Assembly: GCA_005798335.1 (NCBI GenBank)
Contig: SYJV01000552.1
Span: 1-33,482 of the forward strand
Length of the DNA: 33,482 bases
Source of the DNA: Planctomycetaceae bacterium
GTDB taxonomy: Bacteria; Planctomycetota; Planctomycetia; Pirellulales; Pirellulaceae
Reading direction: 5' to 3'
Shown: in pieces, positions 1-8,926 of the stretch
Layout of the letters: each line of letters begins with the position of its first letter
How positions within the stretch are numbered: position 1 is the stretch's first letter
Program-made: the position numbers and the translations under genes
Notes under the pieces: generated by a model
Databases searched by the model: none
What the model saw: the letters and a program-made list of their open reading frames with translations, nothing else
What the model was told of the DNA's origin: nothing

Positions 1-695
1 CAAGTTGGCGACCATAGCGTTCAAGCCGTCTCCGGTGGGGAGATCTAAACTCTTTGTGGTCGCATAATTTTCCCATGCTCTCCAGGTTGCACCGCCGAAG
101 TTTGTCTTCGATCATCCGTGCAATCCGTGTAATCCGTGGTTTGGTTTCACATCGAATGCCGGGAATCAGCCAGCTCATCCTAGTTCGTCCGTGCATCGCT
201 TCTTGGGGCACGTCGATCCAAGCCGCGCTCGCTAGAGCCAAGTTGAACCGCATTCTCGCGAGACGATCGTTCCGCTTCGCGCTGGCTCTCTTGTTGATTC
301 CGACTTAGTGACCGTTTCGCTTCCACGATTTTTTCGTTACCCTCCGCCAGCTGCTTACCCGGCATGCCGTCCATTCCCATACCGCCCATGCCCATGCCTC
401 GTCCCATATCCTTGGCCCAGCAAAGCGCATCGTATTGCCAACGCGTTTGAGCTCGATTACTGAGTATTCGGCAAACTTCGGCCACGGAAAAACACGGACG
501 CCACACGGAAGGTCGTGATGATGGGTATTCGCTAGGTCAGAGAATTCACCTTCAGTCAAACCTGTCCTTCAGCCAACAGTGATATTGCGAAGGTTATTGA
601 TTCCGTGTTCATTCCGTGTACTTCTGTGGCCGTCGCCTTCGAAATGATACAGAATTACGCCCAGCACCAGGCGTGACAGACCAGTTTTTTGCGAG
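1..695. other. Intergenic region downstream of the metal pump; no convincing gene
   Basis: No open frame here looks like a conserved protein. The stretch holds CCGTG-rich repeat text near 112-145, its complement near 481-510, and another run near 598-633. A minus-strand frame at 180-506 encodes a short Met/Gly-rich patch (positions about 365-415) inside otherwise low-complexity, Arg/Ser/Glu-rich sequence. That could be a decayed gene, but I cannot support it as a real CDS. The left part may continue a feature lying outside the window. Confidence 0.5.
112..633. repeat. CCGTG-rich intergenic repeats, partly inverted
   Basis: Three patches share the words ATCCGTG, CCGTGTAATCCGTGG and CCACGGA: about 112-145 (plus sense), about 481-510 (complementary sense) and about 598-633 (plus sense). 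The first and second could pair as loose arms of a long inverted repeat, and the third is a separate copy. Such CCGTG strings recur between genes in planctomycete genomes as I recall them. Boundaries are approximate. Confidence 0.4.
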
Positions 696-3600
696 TCATC
701 GATCTAACGTGCCATGGACATTTACCAACTCGCTTGAAACTACTCTTTGGGCTGAGCGTAAGCCGAATAACCAAAATAAAGCGGGATGGACAAAAAAATC
801 GAGCAGCGTTGAACTAATGACGCCTCCCAAAATAACTGTCGCTACGGGATATAGAATCTCTTTCCCAGGCTGGCCTGCTGCAAGTACTAGCGGCACTAGT
901 CCAATCCCTGCTGTAAGCGCTGTCATTAGGACAGGCGCGAGTCGTTCGACCCCGGCGCGCACGATCATGGTTTGCGACCAAGTTTCACCTTCGTGTTTGA
1001 CTAGATGCAGATAATGTTGCAGTAGCAGAATCCCGTTTCTGGAAGCAATTCCTCCTAACGAAACAAAACCTACCATGCTGGCAATCGTCAAGTTCTGATG
1101 GGTCAGCACCAGTGCGATCACCGAGCCGATAAACGCCATCGGTATGGCTGCCATGACTTGCAAAGCCAGGTTGATCGAACGGAACATGCTGAAGAGCGTT
1201 AAGAAAATTCCAACCAGCGACAGTAGAAACAACCAACCGATCATGCGCGCCGCGCGCTGTTGGCTTTCGAATTGACCGCTGTACTCGAAGTAATATCCTT
1301 GCGGCAATACGACTGCGGCCAGCCTGCGTTTGATATCTTGGACGACTTCGACCAACCCTCGATCGGCCACGTTGCACTGAATCACGATGCGCCGGCGAAT
1401 CTTCTCGCGCTGAATCGTATTTGGGCCATAGGAATCGTAGATTTTTGCGAGCGATTCCAGAGCTACCCTACCGCCAGTCGGCAAATCAATCGGTAATCGA
1501 CGCAGCGTGTCTAGATCCTGGCGCGAATCATCGTCCAGCCGTACCACCAAATCAAACGTGCGTTGGCCCTGGAGGATCTCGGACACGACTTGACCGTTCA
1601 TCGCTGTTTCGATGAACTGATTCAGCGCTGCGACCGTAATGCCGGCAGAGAGCAGTTTGGCGCGGTCGTATTCGATCTTCAATTGCGGAATCAGAACTTG
1701 TTGCTCGACCAGTAAGTCGCGAACACCGGTGACATCTTGAATTTTAGCTTTGACTTCTGCGGCTTTGCTGCGCAAAACATCCAGATCATCACCGTACAGT
1801 TTGATTCCAATTTGTGCTTTCACGCCCGACAGCATGTGCGAAATAAGATGTGAAATTGGCTGCTCGACTGAGTAGATCACGCCTGGGATTTGTTCCATAT
1901 CTTGGCGTATTCGATCCAATTGTTCTCCTCGGTCGCGCGGCGAACCAGGATCGAGATCGATTATGTACTCGCTAGCGCTGACCGGCTCGGCATGTTCATC
2001 CAACTCGGCGCGGCCTGTGCGGCGCACGAAATTTAACACGTCTTCATTGCGAACCAATGTTGCTTCGACGGTCTCATTGATCGCGTTGCTGGTGGTCAGC
2101 GAAGTCCCGGGTGGTAGGAGCACATTCAATTGAATTGCGCCCTCGTTGAATGGTGGCAAGAAATCTCGCTCGCGCTGCACCGCCAAAATCATGCAGCCAC
2201 CGACCATCAACAATACCGCTGCAATATTCAGCCAGGGATAGCGCAGGCTGAACCGAATCGCAAATCCGACCAACCATTTCAGCAGCCTCAGCAGTGGTCC
2301 GTCCTGGGTATGGGCTACGGCGCGCGATTGCGGGAGCAACCAATATGCCAGAATAGGAGTTACTGTTAGCGATACTATCAGCGAAGAAAGTATTGATACG
2401 ACATAGGCCACGCCCAGCGGAGTAAATAACCTGCCGGCCATTCCAGTCAACGCAAACAGCGGCAGGAAGACCAGGCACACGATCACTGTGCTAAACACGA
2501 TAGAACTGCGCACTTCCAGGCTTGCCTCATAAACAACGCGCAGTGCCGGCCGTGGATTTTCGATTCGCGAGTTCTCTTTCAGGCGTCGGAAGATATTCTC
2601 GACATCAACGATTGCGTCGTCGACTAGTTCGCCAATCGCCACTGCTAGTCCACCCAAAGTCATTGTGTTGATCGACAAGCCAAACCAGTGAAAAACCAAG
2701 ACGGTCATCAACAGGGAAAGTGGGATTGCGGTTAACGAAATCAACGTCGTGCGCAAATTCATCAGGAAGAGAAACAAGATGATGATCACGAGAATTCCGC
2801 CGTCGCGCAAAGCAACGATCACATTCTCGATTGCGCGATCAATAAAGTGTTCCTGAGCATACAGGGACTGTAATCGAATCGACTTTCCCAGGCTCAGTCG
2901 AGTCTCCTCGATCGCTCGGTGAATTTCGCGGCTGATCTGGCGTGTATCGGCGCCAGGTTGTTTGCTGATCGTGAGCACTACGGCGGGTCCACCTGAAAAG
3001 GAATCGTCCTGTTGTCGCACAAACGCTGACGCATCTCCGCGTTTCAGTTGCGGGCCTTCCACGATTCTGGCAAGCATTTCCAGAGCTACCGGTCGACCGT
3101 CGCCACTGGTCAGCGGAATGGACTTGATATCGTCGACCGATTGAATGCGGCCAATCGCGCGGACCAGCCATTCGCTGGCACCACGCTGTTCCAAGTAACC
3201 TCCCGCGGCATTTTCGTTGCTCGCTTGCAGCCCTTTTTTCAGTTGGTCCATGGTAACGCCGTAGCGAGTCAGCGCGGCGGGATCGATCAGAACTTGGTAC
3301 TGTTTGCGCCCGCCGCCCATCGTAAAAACCTGGGCAACTCCTGGAATTGAAAGCAAGCGTTGGCGCACGACCCAATCGGCCTGAGTGCGCAGTTCCATCG
3401 GATCCATTTGCGGATCGTCACTCCACATGCCGATGACCATGATCTGGCCCATGATCGACGAGATCGGGGCCAGTTGCGGCCTGATTCCTAGAGGCAAGCG
3501 ATCCACGGCTACTGCCAGTCGTTCATTGACGACTTGCCGAGCCAAGTAGATGTTCGTCCCGAAATCGAACTCCACATAAATCACTGAAAGTCCGGTTGAC

Positions 3601-3857
3601 GAAGTACTCCTAACCGCTTGAACTCCATGAGCGCCATTGATGGCCGTTTCGATGGGAAAAGTAACTTGCGATTCAATCTCTTCCGGTGCTAGGCCCGCAG
3701 CCTCGGTCATCACGACGACACGTGGCCGATCGAGATCGGGAAACACATCGATCGGCAAATGAAGCGCAGTCCGCGTTCCATAACCGCACAGAATCATGGC
3801 CACAGCCATTACCAGAAGGTTTTGCTGAAGCGAAAACTTGATTATGCCGTTAAACAC
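696..3857 (-). CDS. CusA/CzcA-family heavy-metal efflux RND pump
   Basis: This 1053-residue protein has the usual length of an RND (resistance-nodulation-division) inner-membrane pump. It starts with a single TM helix (about residues 10-32) and the family text LPIDVFPDLDRPRV. A large periplasmic porter region follows, then TM helices from about 352, then a second periplasmic loop and a C-terminal TM bundle. The TM4 proton-relay region reads AIGELVDDAIVDVEN at about 407-421, whereas zinc/cobalt/cadmium pumps of the CzcA type have DFG...DGA...VEN there. The protein is therefore a heavy-metal RND member, but probably not of the classical CzcA subclass, and the metal is unknown. It would take up its substrate in the periplasm or inner membrane and pass it to the adaptor encoded just upstream. 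No TolC-like outer-membrane gene lies in the window. The gene ends close to a repeat-rich region with no further metal gene. Confidence 0.93.
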   Translation of the reverse strand: MFNGIIKFSLQQNLLVMAVAMILCGYGTRTALHLPIDVFPDLDRPRVVVMTEAAGLAPEEIESQVTFPIETAINGAHGVQAVRSTSSTGLSVIYVEFDFGTNIYLARQVVNERLAVAVDRLPLGIRPQLAPISSIMGQIMVIGMWSDDPQMDPMELRTQADWVVRQRLLSIPGVAQVFTMGGGRKQYQVLIDPAALTRYGVTMDQLKKGLQASNENAAGGYLEQRGASEWLVRAIGRIQSVDDIKSIPLTSGDGRPVALEMLARIVEGPQLKRGDASAFVRQQDDSFSGGPAVVLTISKQPGADTRQISREIHRAIEETRLSLGKSIRLQSLYAQEHFIDRAIENVIVALRDGGILVIIILFLFLMNLRTTLISLTAIPLSLLMTVLVFHWFGLSINTMTLGGLAVAIGELVDDAIVDVENIFRRLKENSRIENPRPALRVVYEASLEVRSSIVFSTVIVCLVFLPLFALTGMAGRLFTPLGVAYVVSILSSLIVSLTVTPILAYWLLPQSRAVAHTQDGPLLRLLKWLVGFAIRFSLRYPWLNIAAVLLMVGGCMILAVQRERDFLPPFNEGAIQLNVLLPPGTSLTTSNAINETVEATLVRNEDVLNFVRRTGRAELDEHAEPVSASEYIIDLDPGSPRDRGEQLDRIRQDMEQIPGVIYSVEQPISHLISHMLSGVKAQIGIKLYGDDLDVLRSKAAEVKAKIQDVTGVRDLLVEQQVLIPQLKIEYDRAKLLSAGITVAALNQFIETAMNGQVVSEILQGQRTFDLVVRLDDDSRQDLDTLRRLPIDLPTGGRVALESLAKIYDSYGPNTIQREKIRRRIVIQCNVADRGLVEVVQDIKRRLAAVVLPQGYYFEYSGQFESQQRAARMIGWLFLLSLVGIFLTLFSMFRSINLALQVMAAIPMAFIGSVIALVLTHQNLTIASMVGFVSLGGIASRNGILLLQHYLHLVKHEGETWSQTMIVRAGVERLAPVLMTALTAGIGLVPLVLAAGQPGKEILYPVATVILGGVISSTLLDFFVHPALFWLFGLRSAQRVVSSELVNVHGTLDR

Positions 3858-3945
3858 AGTGCTTCCATTGCTTGCAGGTCTCCGTCAAATCAGCCCATAG
3901 GTCGCGGCTCGAGTCAGAATTCACATCAATCAAAACCGCAGTGCA

Positions 3946-4038
3946 TCAATGGCTGTGGCCAGCATGGGGATCGATACTGCCACCGGCTTTATTCTTCAAA
4001 GCCATTTGCATCTGATGTGCTCCCTTGAGCGCAACTAC
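3946..4038 (-). pseudogene. Out-of-frame C-terminal tail of the metal-efflux adaptor
   Basis: Read in a different frame from the adaptor gene, this stretch encodes VVALKGAHQMQMALKNKAGG followed by a His-containing end (SIDPHAGHSH) and a TGA at 3948-3946. This resembles the usual C-terminus of CusB/CzcB adaptors in this group, which I recall as a GDxVAxxGAYQLxLALKNK-like segment ending in His residues. The adaptor's own frame leaves the family pattern after FRDQRNVVIG and ends 43 bases earlier in FEE. The simplest reading is an indel near 4035-4055, probably a short deletion because about ten expected residues between the two parts are missing. A sequencing error cannot be excluded. Confidence 0.7.
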
Positions 4039-5515
4039 CAATGACGACGTTTCTTTGGTCGCGAAACTTCTCGTGAACGGAAACACGATCATAGTGCTCA
4101 CCGTTCTGCTGAAAGACATAACTTTCGATCCCTTCCCGTACCACGGCGTCGACGGGCAAGACAATCTGTTCATCCCATTTTTCAACTGGAACTTGCAACT
4201 GCAGGCGCTGGCCAGTACGGTAGTTCCAGTCAACGAAGCGCTGACCAGTGGCATTGCTGGATTCCGAACGGATCTGGTTGGGCAATTGCACATAAAACTT
4301 CAATGTTCGAGACGCTGGATCGATCTCGTTTTCTATCCAACCAAATTCGAGTTCGCGGAGCTCGGTCGAACGCTTTCCCAGATCCAAGATGGCGTTTACT
4401 TTCCAACCCAATTGCTTCGCGCTGGCAATCTGCGACGCCTCAGCTTCGAAGGCTTGACCTTCGATCAGCAATTCGTCGTAGTCTGCCAAGACACACAGCA
4501 GATCGCCAGCGTTAACAATCTGTCCCTTTTGCACTTTGAGATCTTGAACGACCAGCAAGTGTTTGCGGCTCGCCTCGATATTGCCGGCTGTGCGAATTCG
4601 TGGTCGCTCGGCTGGCAGCGGCAAAGTGGTACTATCGATCTGAGTGCCGTTGGGAGCTAGCGCGGATGCGTGCCTGAGTTGGTTGCCTCGGCTGAGTTGA
4701 ATGTCTTCATGGCCATGATCATCCGGACTTGGCGCCATGATGCGCACTTCGGTCAAAAGTCGGCGTTCCTTCTCAATCACCTCCAGTTGCGAGTCGCTCA
4801 ATCCGTGCAGGCGCAGCGCTTCCCTCTGCGCGCGAATTTGCGAGTCTAGTTTGTCCCGACTGTATTCGCGCTCGAGCCGAGTCTTGGTGGCCACCGCACC
4901 AGTTGCGGATACGCCGGCTAAACGTTGGATTTCTTTATTCTCGACATCGCGTTCACCCAGCGCCTGTAAATAGTCTTTTTGCAACGTGACGAGGTCCTCG
5001 TGCGTTAAACGCATTTCGATCATCAGGTCACCCGATTCGATCGCTTCGCCAGGGACCGCATGCACGTGAGTTACCAAGCCAGTCATAGCCGCGCTGACAG
5101 GCAACTTGGTACGTCCGGGACGATCGACGATGATCGCGGGAATACTGATCGCTCTCGTAAACGTCGTGAGTTCGATCGGCTTTAAGAACTCATCCGAGAG
5201 ACCGAGATTTTTGGCTGCTGCTGAGGACAGTTCCAGCGAATTCTCGTCGTCATGAGCGTGCTGGTGATCAGCGTGCATATGTCCGCCATGAGAATGTGTA
5301 CCCGAACCATGATCATGCACCGCTGCCTGGCTGTGGTCGGTGCTGGTCGGAGCGTTTCCAGGGACAGCAAACCAGGGCGGTCGCCCACCGGCCAGGTACC
5401 GAGCATGTACGAAGCCTCCAAGATAGGCCAATCCCATTCCCAGCAAGGAAATGCTGGCCGCGATCATGAATCCACGCTTGGTGTTATTCATCAAATGGCA
5501 TCCGGAGCTGCTCAA
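3989..5515 (-). CDS. Heavy-metal efflux RND periplasmic adaptor, C-terminus frameshifted
   Basis: This 508-residue membrane-fusion protein is the likely partner of the pump whose start lies 131 bases downstream. Residues 15-37 form an N-terminal anchor or signal (FMIAASISLLGMGLAYLGG). A His/Asp-rich stretch at about 60-92, with many HxH pairs, probably binds metal in the periplasm. A barrel-sandwich/lipoyl-like half follows (TGLVTHVHAVPGEAIESGDL), then a coiled-coil hairpin (about 150-240), the second lipoyl half (KVQKGQIVNAGDLLCVL) and beta-barrel segments. The last 15 or so residues do not fit the family, and the expected tail is readable in another frame down to 3946. A second in-frame ATG at 5491 (MNNTKRGF) is an equally plausible start. 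A repeat hairpin lies just upstream at 5533-5630. Function is clear from family and context, but the intactness of this copy is uncertain. Confidence 0.88.
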   Translation of the reverse strand: MSSSGCHLMNNTKRGFMIAASISLLGMGLAYLGGFVHARYLAGGRPPWFAVPGNAPTSTDHSQAAVHDHGSGTHSHGGHMHADHQHAHDDENSLELSSAAAKNLGLSDEFLKPIELTTFTRAISIPAIIVDRPGRTKLPVSAAMTGLVTHVHAVPGEAIESGDLMIEMRLTHEDLVTLQKDYLQALGERDVENKEIQRLAGVSATGAVATKTRLEREYSRDKLDSQIRAQREALRLHGLSDSQLEVIEKERRLLTEVRIMAPSPDDHGHEDIQLSRGNQLRHASALAPNGTQIDSTTLPLPAERPRIRTAGNIEASRKHLLVVQDLKVQKGQIVNAGDLLCVLADYDELLIEGQAFEAEASQIASAKQLGWKVNAILDLGKRSTELRELEFGWIENEIDPASRTLKFYVQLPNQIRSESSNATGQRFVDWNYRTGQRLQLQVPVEKWDEQIVLPVDAVVREGIESYVFQQNGEHYDRVSVHEKFRDQRNVVIGSCAQGSTSDANGFEE

Positions 5516-5532
5516 GTGCTTTATCAGAGTCT

Positions 5533-5630
5533 TAAGGTAGCGGAAACCGTCAAGGCTTTCGTGCAGCGCTTATCAACATCGCGATGTCGAACGTGCTTCA
5601 TCCAAATGCTTGACGCCTTCCGCTACCTTA
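5533..5630. repeat. Inverted repeat, AAGGTAGCGG family, copy 1
   Basis: The arms 5533-5555 and 5608-5630 pair over 23 bases with 3 mismatches. The outer 13 bases (TAAGGTAGCGGAA against TTCCGCTACCTTA) are perfect. The loop contains its own 12-base palindrome, ACATCGCGATGT, at 5576-5587. The element sits 18 bases upstream of the adaptor start and downstream of the His-rich gene, so it may fold in a shared transcript. A related, larger element is at 25511-25658. Confidence 0.85.
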
Positions 5631-5718
5631 GAAAATGAAGCTTTGAAAAAGCACAAATGCGATTGTCGCCCATAGCCCGAAGTCCTGGCAAGTACCCAGC
5701 CAGTCCGCACGATCTAAG

Positions 5719-6264
5719 CTATTTCGTTTTGCTGGCTGTTTTCTTAGAGCTATGATTCTGGCCGGAATGGTCGTGGCTTGCGTGATCGTGTCCAGCGTGA
5801 TCGTGGTCATGGACGATTTTGACCGAATAGGACTTATTGCCAATCCTTAGTGCCAAACGAGCATCGGCATGAGCCGCGTGCAGAGCATCGACCAAGCCTG
5901 CGCTGGAGAGTCCAAATCGTGAGGAAAATCCAGATTGGTCGATTTCTTGTGGCATGGGAAGGAGCTTGAATTGGACAGGCTTACCGCCGTCTTTTAGATT
6001 GAGCACCAAATTCGGCGAGTTCAATGCCACATAGGACTTTACATTCTTGTCGAACAAATAAACCACGAAATGCTTTTTTACTTCGTGGATACACATCTCC
6101 ACATGGTATTCGCCTTTACCAACTTCGAGCAATTCGCCCTGATGCGGGCCATGGGTGCCGTGGCTGTGCGGGTGATCCGCAGTTGCTGCAGGAGCTAGAT
6201 GAGCAGACAACGAGGCCCCATGAATCGCGATGGATATCAACAAAACAGTGAATGATCGACACAT
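5719..6264 (-). CDS. Secreted His-rich protein of the metal-efflux locus
   Basis: The protein has 181 residues. Its N-terminus (MCRSFTVLLISIAIHGASLS) is a likely signal peptide, followed by a His-rich stretch at about 30-42 and a core starting GPHQGELLEVGKGEYHVEM. The C-terminal tail (from about residue 150) is again His/Asp-rich with HDHDHAGHDH-like repeats and ends in a Lys/Ser/Thr run. Both His-rich segments suggest periplasmic metal binding. The core resembles a domain I recall beside or fused to CusB/CzcB adaptors (GPHGG...ELG...EYHAEL), so a metal chaperone or sensor-like role is an inference. I chose the ATG at 6264 because it gives the signal peptide and has GGAG 11 bases upstream. 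The frame stays open to 6525, but that extension runs through repeat sequence and has no signal peptide. Confidence 0.8.
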   Translation of the reverse strand: MCRSFTVLLISIAIHGASLSAHLAPAATADHPHSHGTHGPHQGELLEVGKGEYHVEMCIHEVKKHFVVYLFDKNVKSYVALNSPNLVLNLKDGGKPVQFKLLPMPQEIDQSGFSSRFGLSSAGLVDALHAAHADARLALRIGNKSYSVKIVHDHDHAGHDHASHDHSGQNHSSKKTASKTK

Positions 6265-6650
6265 GGAAATATACTCCGTTAGGTATGAAGACTCGGATGG
6301 TTCGAGCATCGAGCGAATCGGATGCGCAGCTCGTCCCGCAGGGCCAGTAGGGACAAAGTGTCGATCGTAAACGAGGATCGGATTCAGGCGAGCATCCCGT
6401 AGGGACATTATGTCGTCGTAGATGGCAGTCGCGGAACCACGACCAGAATCTGTAGAAATGCTACGATTCGCTGCATGAATTTGGTTTCCGTGCTCATTGT
6501 ATCGACAAAGCAGAACAGGAAACAAAATCCAACGAGATATTTTTTCAGGTCCAGAATAAGAACTCAGCCTGTCGCGCTGCCCTGGAGCGCCCAGCCTACA
6601 CTGCGCCTAAGATTTTAGCTGTATAGCTAGCATTGAATCGGCGAACAGCA
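6265..6650. other. Intergenic region with TCCCGTAGGGA-type short repeats
   Basis: No gene is supported here. Two related short palindromic words occur at 6333-6354 (GTCCCGCAGGGCC...GGGAC) and at about 6394-6407 (ATCCCGTAGGGACAT), together with ordinary-looking sequence. The region probably carries the promoter of the His-rich gene and the 3' end of the protease transcript, but I cannot place promoter boxes with confidence. Confidence 0.5.
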
Positions 6651-8405
6651 TTAATTGCGACTGACATGTGGAGCCAGTTGCGCCGATATAGCTCGCTCGA
6701 TCGCAGTTCGCAATACAGCGTCGCTCGCAGCGCTATCCTCGATTAATCGCTCTCCATCCCCACCGACAATCGGACTTGCCGAACGTACAAACCCACCGCC
6801 AATATCGCTCGAGGGTGCCAAAGCAGGTTTGGCAGCATAGCGAGGTTGTTCGGCGACACCGGTCGCCACGATCTGAGTGGAATTGACCGGAACGTGAGGT
6901 GCGACTCCGCGTTCGCTGATCGCATCTCCGTCGGGGGAATAGAACTTCGACACTGTCAGACGCAATCCCCCGGGAAAAGTCTTGGTGGGAAACAAGCCTT
7001 GTACGCTACCCTTGCCGTAAGTGGTGCTGCCGACCAACAATCCACGATTGTTGTCGCGAATCGCACCGGCAAAAATCTCGCTCGCGCTGGCGCTGTCACC
7101 ATCTACCAGAACGACCAACGGCATTTGCCAAGTCCCACCGCGTGTGGCGGAGTAGTTCTGGTTTTCAATTCCGTTTTTGCCGCGCGTGCTAACAATGCCG
7201 CCTACATCAAGAAAGCGATCCGCGACCGCGACCGCGGCATTAAACCATCCGCCCGGATTGCCGCGCAGATCGACGATCAAACTACGCATTCCCTGCCGAT
7301 GCAGTGCCCAAAGAGCGTCATCAAGTTCTTGCGTGGTTGTTTTCTGAAAGCTGGTAACCTTCAAGTGACCGACGCCCGCAGTTTTGTCGATCATGTGCAC
7401 TTTTTCGACGCTCGAAACTTCGACTCTGCGACGATTGATGGTTACTTCGAACACTGGTTGGCTTTGACGCTGGATTAGCAAGCGAACAGAGCTATTTTCA
7501 GGACCTCGCAGCAAGTCTGCCGCGCGTTCGGCTCCGACTTCGGTACAGCGTGCGGCCCCTACTTCAATAATACGATCGCCAGACAAAAGCCCAGCCTCTT
7601 GAGCTGGTCCGCGGGGAATAACGTTCAGAATGCGCAGCGGAACTTCCTGGGGTTGGAGGGCGATTCCCAGCCCAACAAAATTGCCTTCGATTTGCGACTC
7701 AGTTTCAGATAGTTCGCCTGCCGACAAGAACGAGGAATAAGGGTCCAACAATCCGACGGCACCACAAATAAATTGCAGAACTGTGGCGGTGGCGGCGAGC
7801 GACAAATCGCGTTCGGCCACGGACGCAACGGTCGCAACAACTTTGCGAGCCTCCAATCGCGAACGAATTGGGTGAGCCAGCGCGACGCGGTGAATCGACG
7901 TTCTGAATTGCTCGATAACTACCGCATCTTTATTGGCGAGGAACGCGTGTACGAATCGAGGCTCGGTGAGCGCGACTTCTAAGTATGCCGTGCCGCCGCG
8001 TACAATTTCCGTCATATCGACCACATCGACATAGTTCATCTCCAACAGTGCCAGTACTTCGGAATACAGTTCCAACGATTGCTCAACGGACATCGCGCGA
8101 ACCGCTTGCAGCAATGTTGGATCCTGGCAGCGTCGATTGACGTCGTAATGGATACGAGAAATTAGCAGTCTGAGCTTAATTTCTTCGTCGCTGGGAAACG
8201 CTCGCGTAGCTTTTTCATAGTGCTGAACCGCCTCAAGCCACTTGCGGCCTTGCTCCAACTGTACGCCCGAGCGCAGAAAGTTAATGACCGCATGATCGTT
8301 ACCGGCACTGGATCCTTCCGCACCAAATGCAATTGCGCAATAGAACAGCGCAAACGCAAAAGCGCCAATCCTGGCAAAATGAGTTCCATTTTGGGAAACA
8401 CGCAT
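6651..8405 (-). CDS. S41 family C-terminal processing peptidase with PDZ domain
   Basis: This 584-residue protein (from ATG 8405) is a probable periplasmic tail-specific protease of the Prc/CtpA type. An N-terminal signal peptide (ARIGAFAFALFYCAIAFGAEG) is followed by a TPR-like helical pair at about 40-80. A PDZ domain lies at about 240-323 (GLGIALQPQ, GPAQEAGLLSGDRI) and the S41 catalytic domain at about 340-510. The catalytic set matches E. coli Prc in residue spacing: Ser440 in SASASE, Asp451 eleven residues later and Lys465 in YGKGSVQ, 25 after the Ser. The frame extends upstream to 8471, but the ATG at 8405 opens directly into the signal peptide and has GGAAG about 10 bases upstream. 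Substrates are unknown. It is followed at 386 bases by the metal-efflux genes, and I see no functional link. Confidence 0.92.
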   Translation of the reverse strand: MRVSQNGTHFARIGAFAFALFYCAIAFGAEGSSAGNDHAVINFLRSGVQLEQGRKWLEAVQHYEKATRAFPSDEEIKLRLLISRIHYDVNRRCQDPTLLQAVRAMSVEQSLELYSEVLALLEMNYVDVVDMTEIVRGGTAYLEVALTEPRFVHAFLANKDAVVIEQFRTSIHRVALAHPIRSRLEARKVVATVASVAERDLSLAATATVLQFICGAVGLLDPYSSFLSAGELSETESQIEGNFVGLGIALQPQEVPLRILNVIPRGPAQEAGLLSGDRIIEVGAARCTEVGAERAADLLRGPENSSVRLLIQRQSQPVFEVTINRRRVEVSSVEKVHMIDKTAGVGHLKVTSFQKTTTQELDDALWALHRQGMRSLIVDLRGNPGGWFNAAVAVADRFLDVGGIVSTRGKNGIENQNYSATRGGTWQMPLVVLVDGDSASASEIFAGAIRDNNRGLLVGSTTYGKGSVQGLFPTKTFPGGLRLTVSKFYSPDGDAISERGVAPHVPVNSTQIVATGVAEQPRYAAKPALAPSSDIGGGFVRSASPIVGGDGERLIEDSAASDAVLRTAIERAISAQLAPHVSRN

Positions 8406-8926
8406 CGTCACACACTTCCGAATTGGGCGAGCTGGGCAGGACTTCGTGGTTATGGTTTTTTCCGATTCCACTGCGACGGGCTTGCGCGATCATCAACTAG
8501 CGCGATTCGCTCGCTACGAAGCGGTTTCGAAAAGCGGCTGGAGCCTCGCGGCGCGGTGCGAACCAACCGAAAAACTGCCGATAATTTGGAGCGGCTATTC
8601 CGGATCATCTGGTTCGACTGTGCCGTGCCACCATCCATGCACGAAGTCAGCCTGTCGAAACATAGGTTACGATCTGTGCCTGGTCAAAAAACTGACCGAT
8701 AATTTTCGCACGAGCATCCGGCACATTCGCTCCCATCTGCCCTCGGCCAGCGCAAGACAACGCCTTTGCGGTTCTTACTGAGCGAGCTTCACAGACAATC
8801 GCGACTCGTCCGACCATGGCGCATCCAGCGCAAGAAAGAACTTGCGGCTTACCAACCGCCAGTTCCATTGGCATCCGCGGAATCGTATGCGCCAAGTTCG
8901 CCAGCGGCAAGCAGTTTTTTTTAGAA
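8406..8926. other. Intergenic region without a convincing gene
   Basis: About 520 bases between the bioD stop and the protease start carry no frame with recognisable protein features. Overlapping short frames exist on both strands but have no signal peptide, domain or consistent start. A short similar word pair (CAGCGCAAGA followed by TTGCGG) occurs near 8751 and 8827. The promoter of the protease gene probably lies here. Confidence 0.5.

Noticed and set aside
616-1014. 132-residue plus-strand frame
   Set aside because: It overlaps the 3' end of the metal pump on the opposite strand and shows no protein-like features.
6265-6525. N-terminal extension of the His-rich secreted protein to 6525
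   Set aside because: The extra 87 residues run through short palindromic repeats, have no signal peptide and push the clear one to the middle; the ATG at 6264 has GGAG in place.
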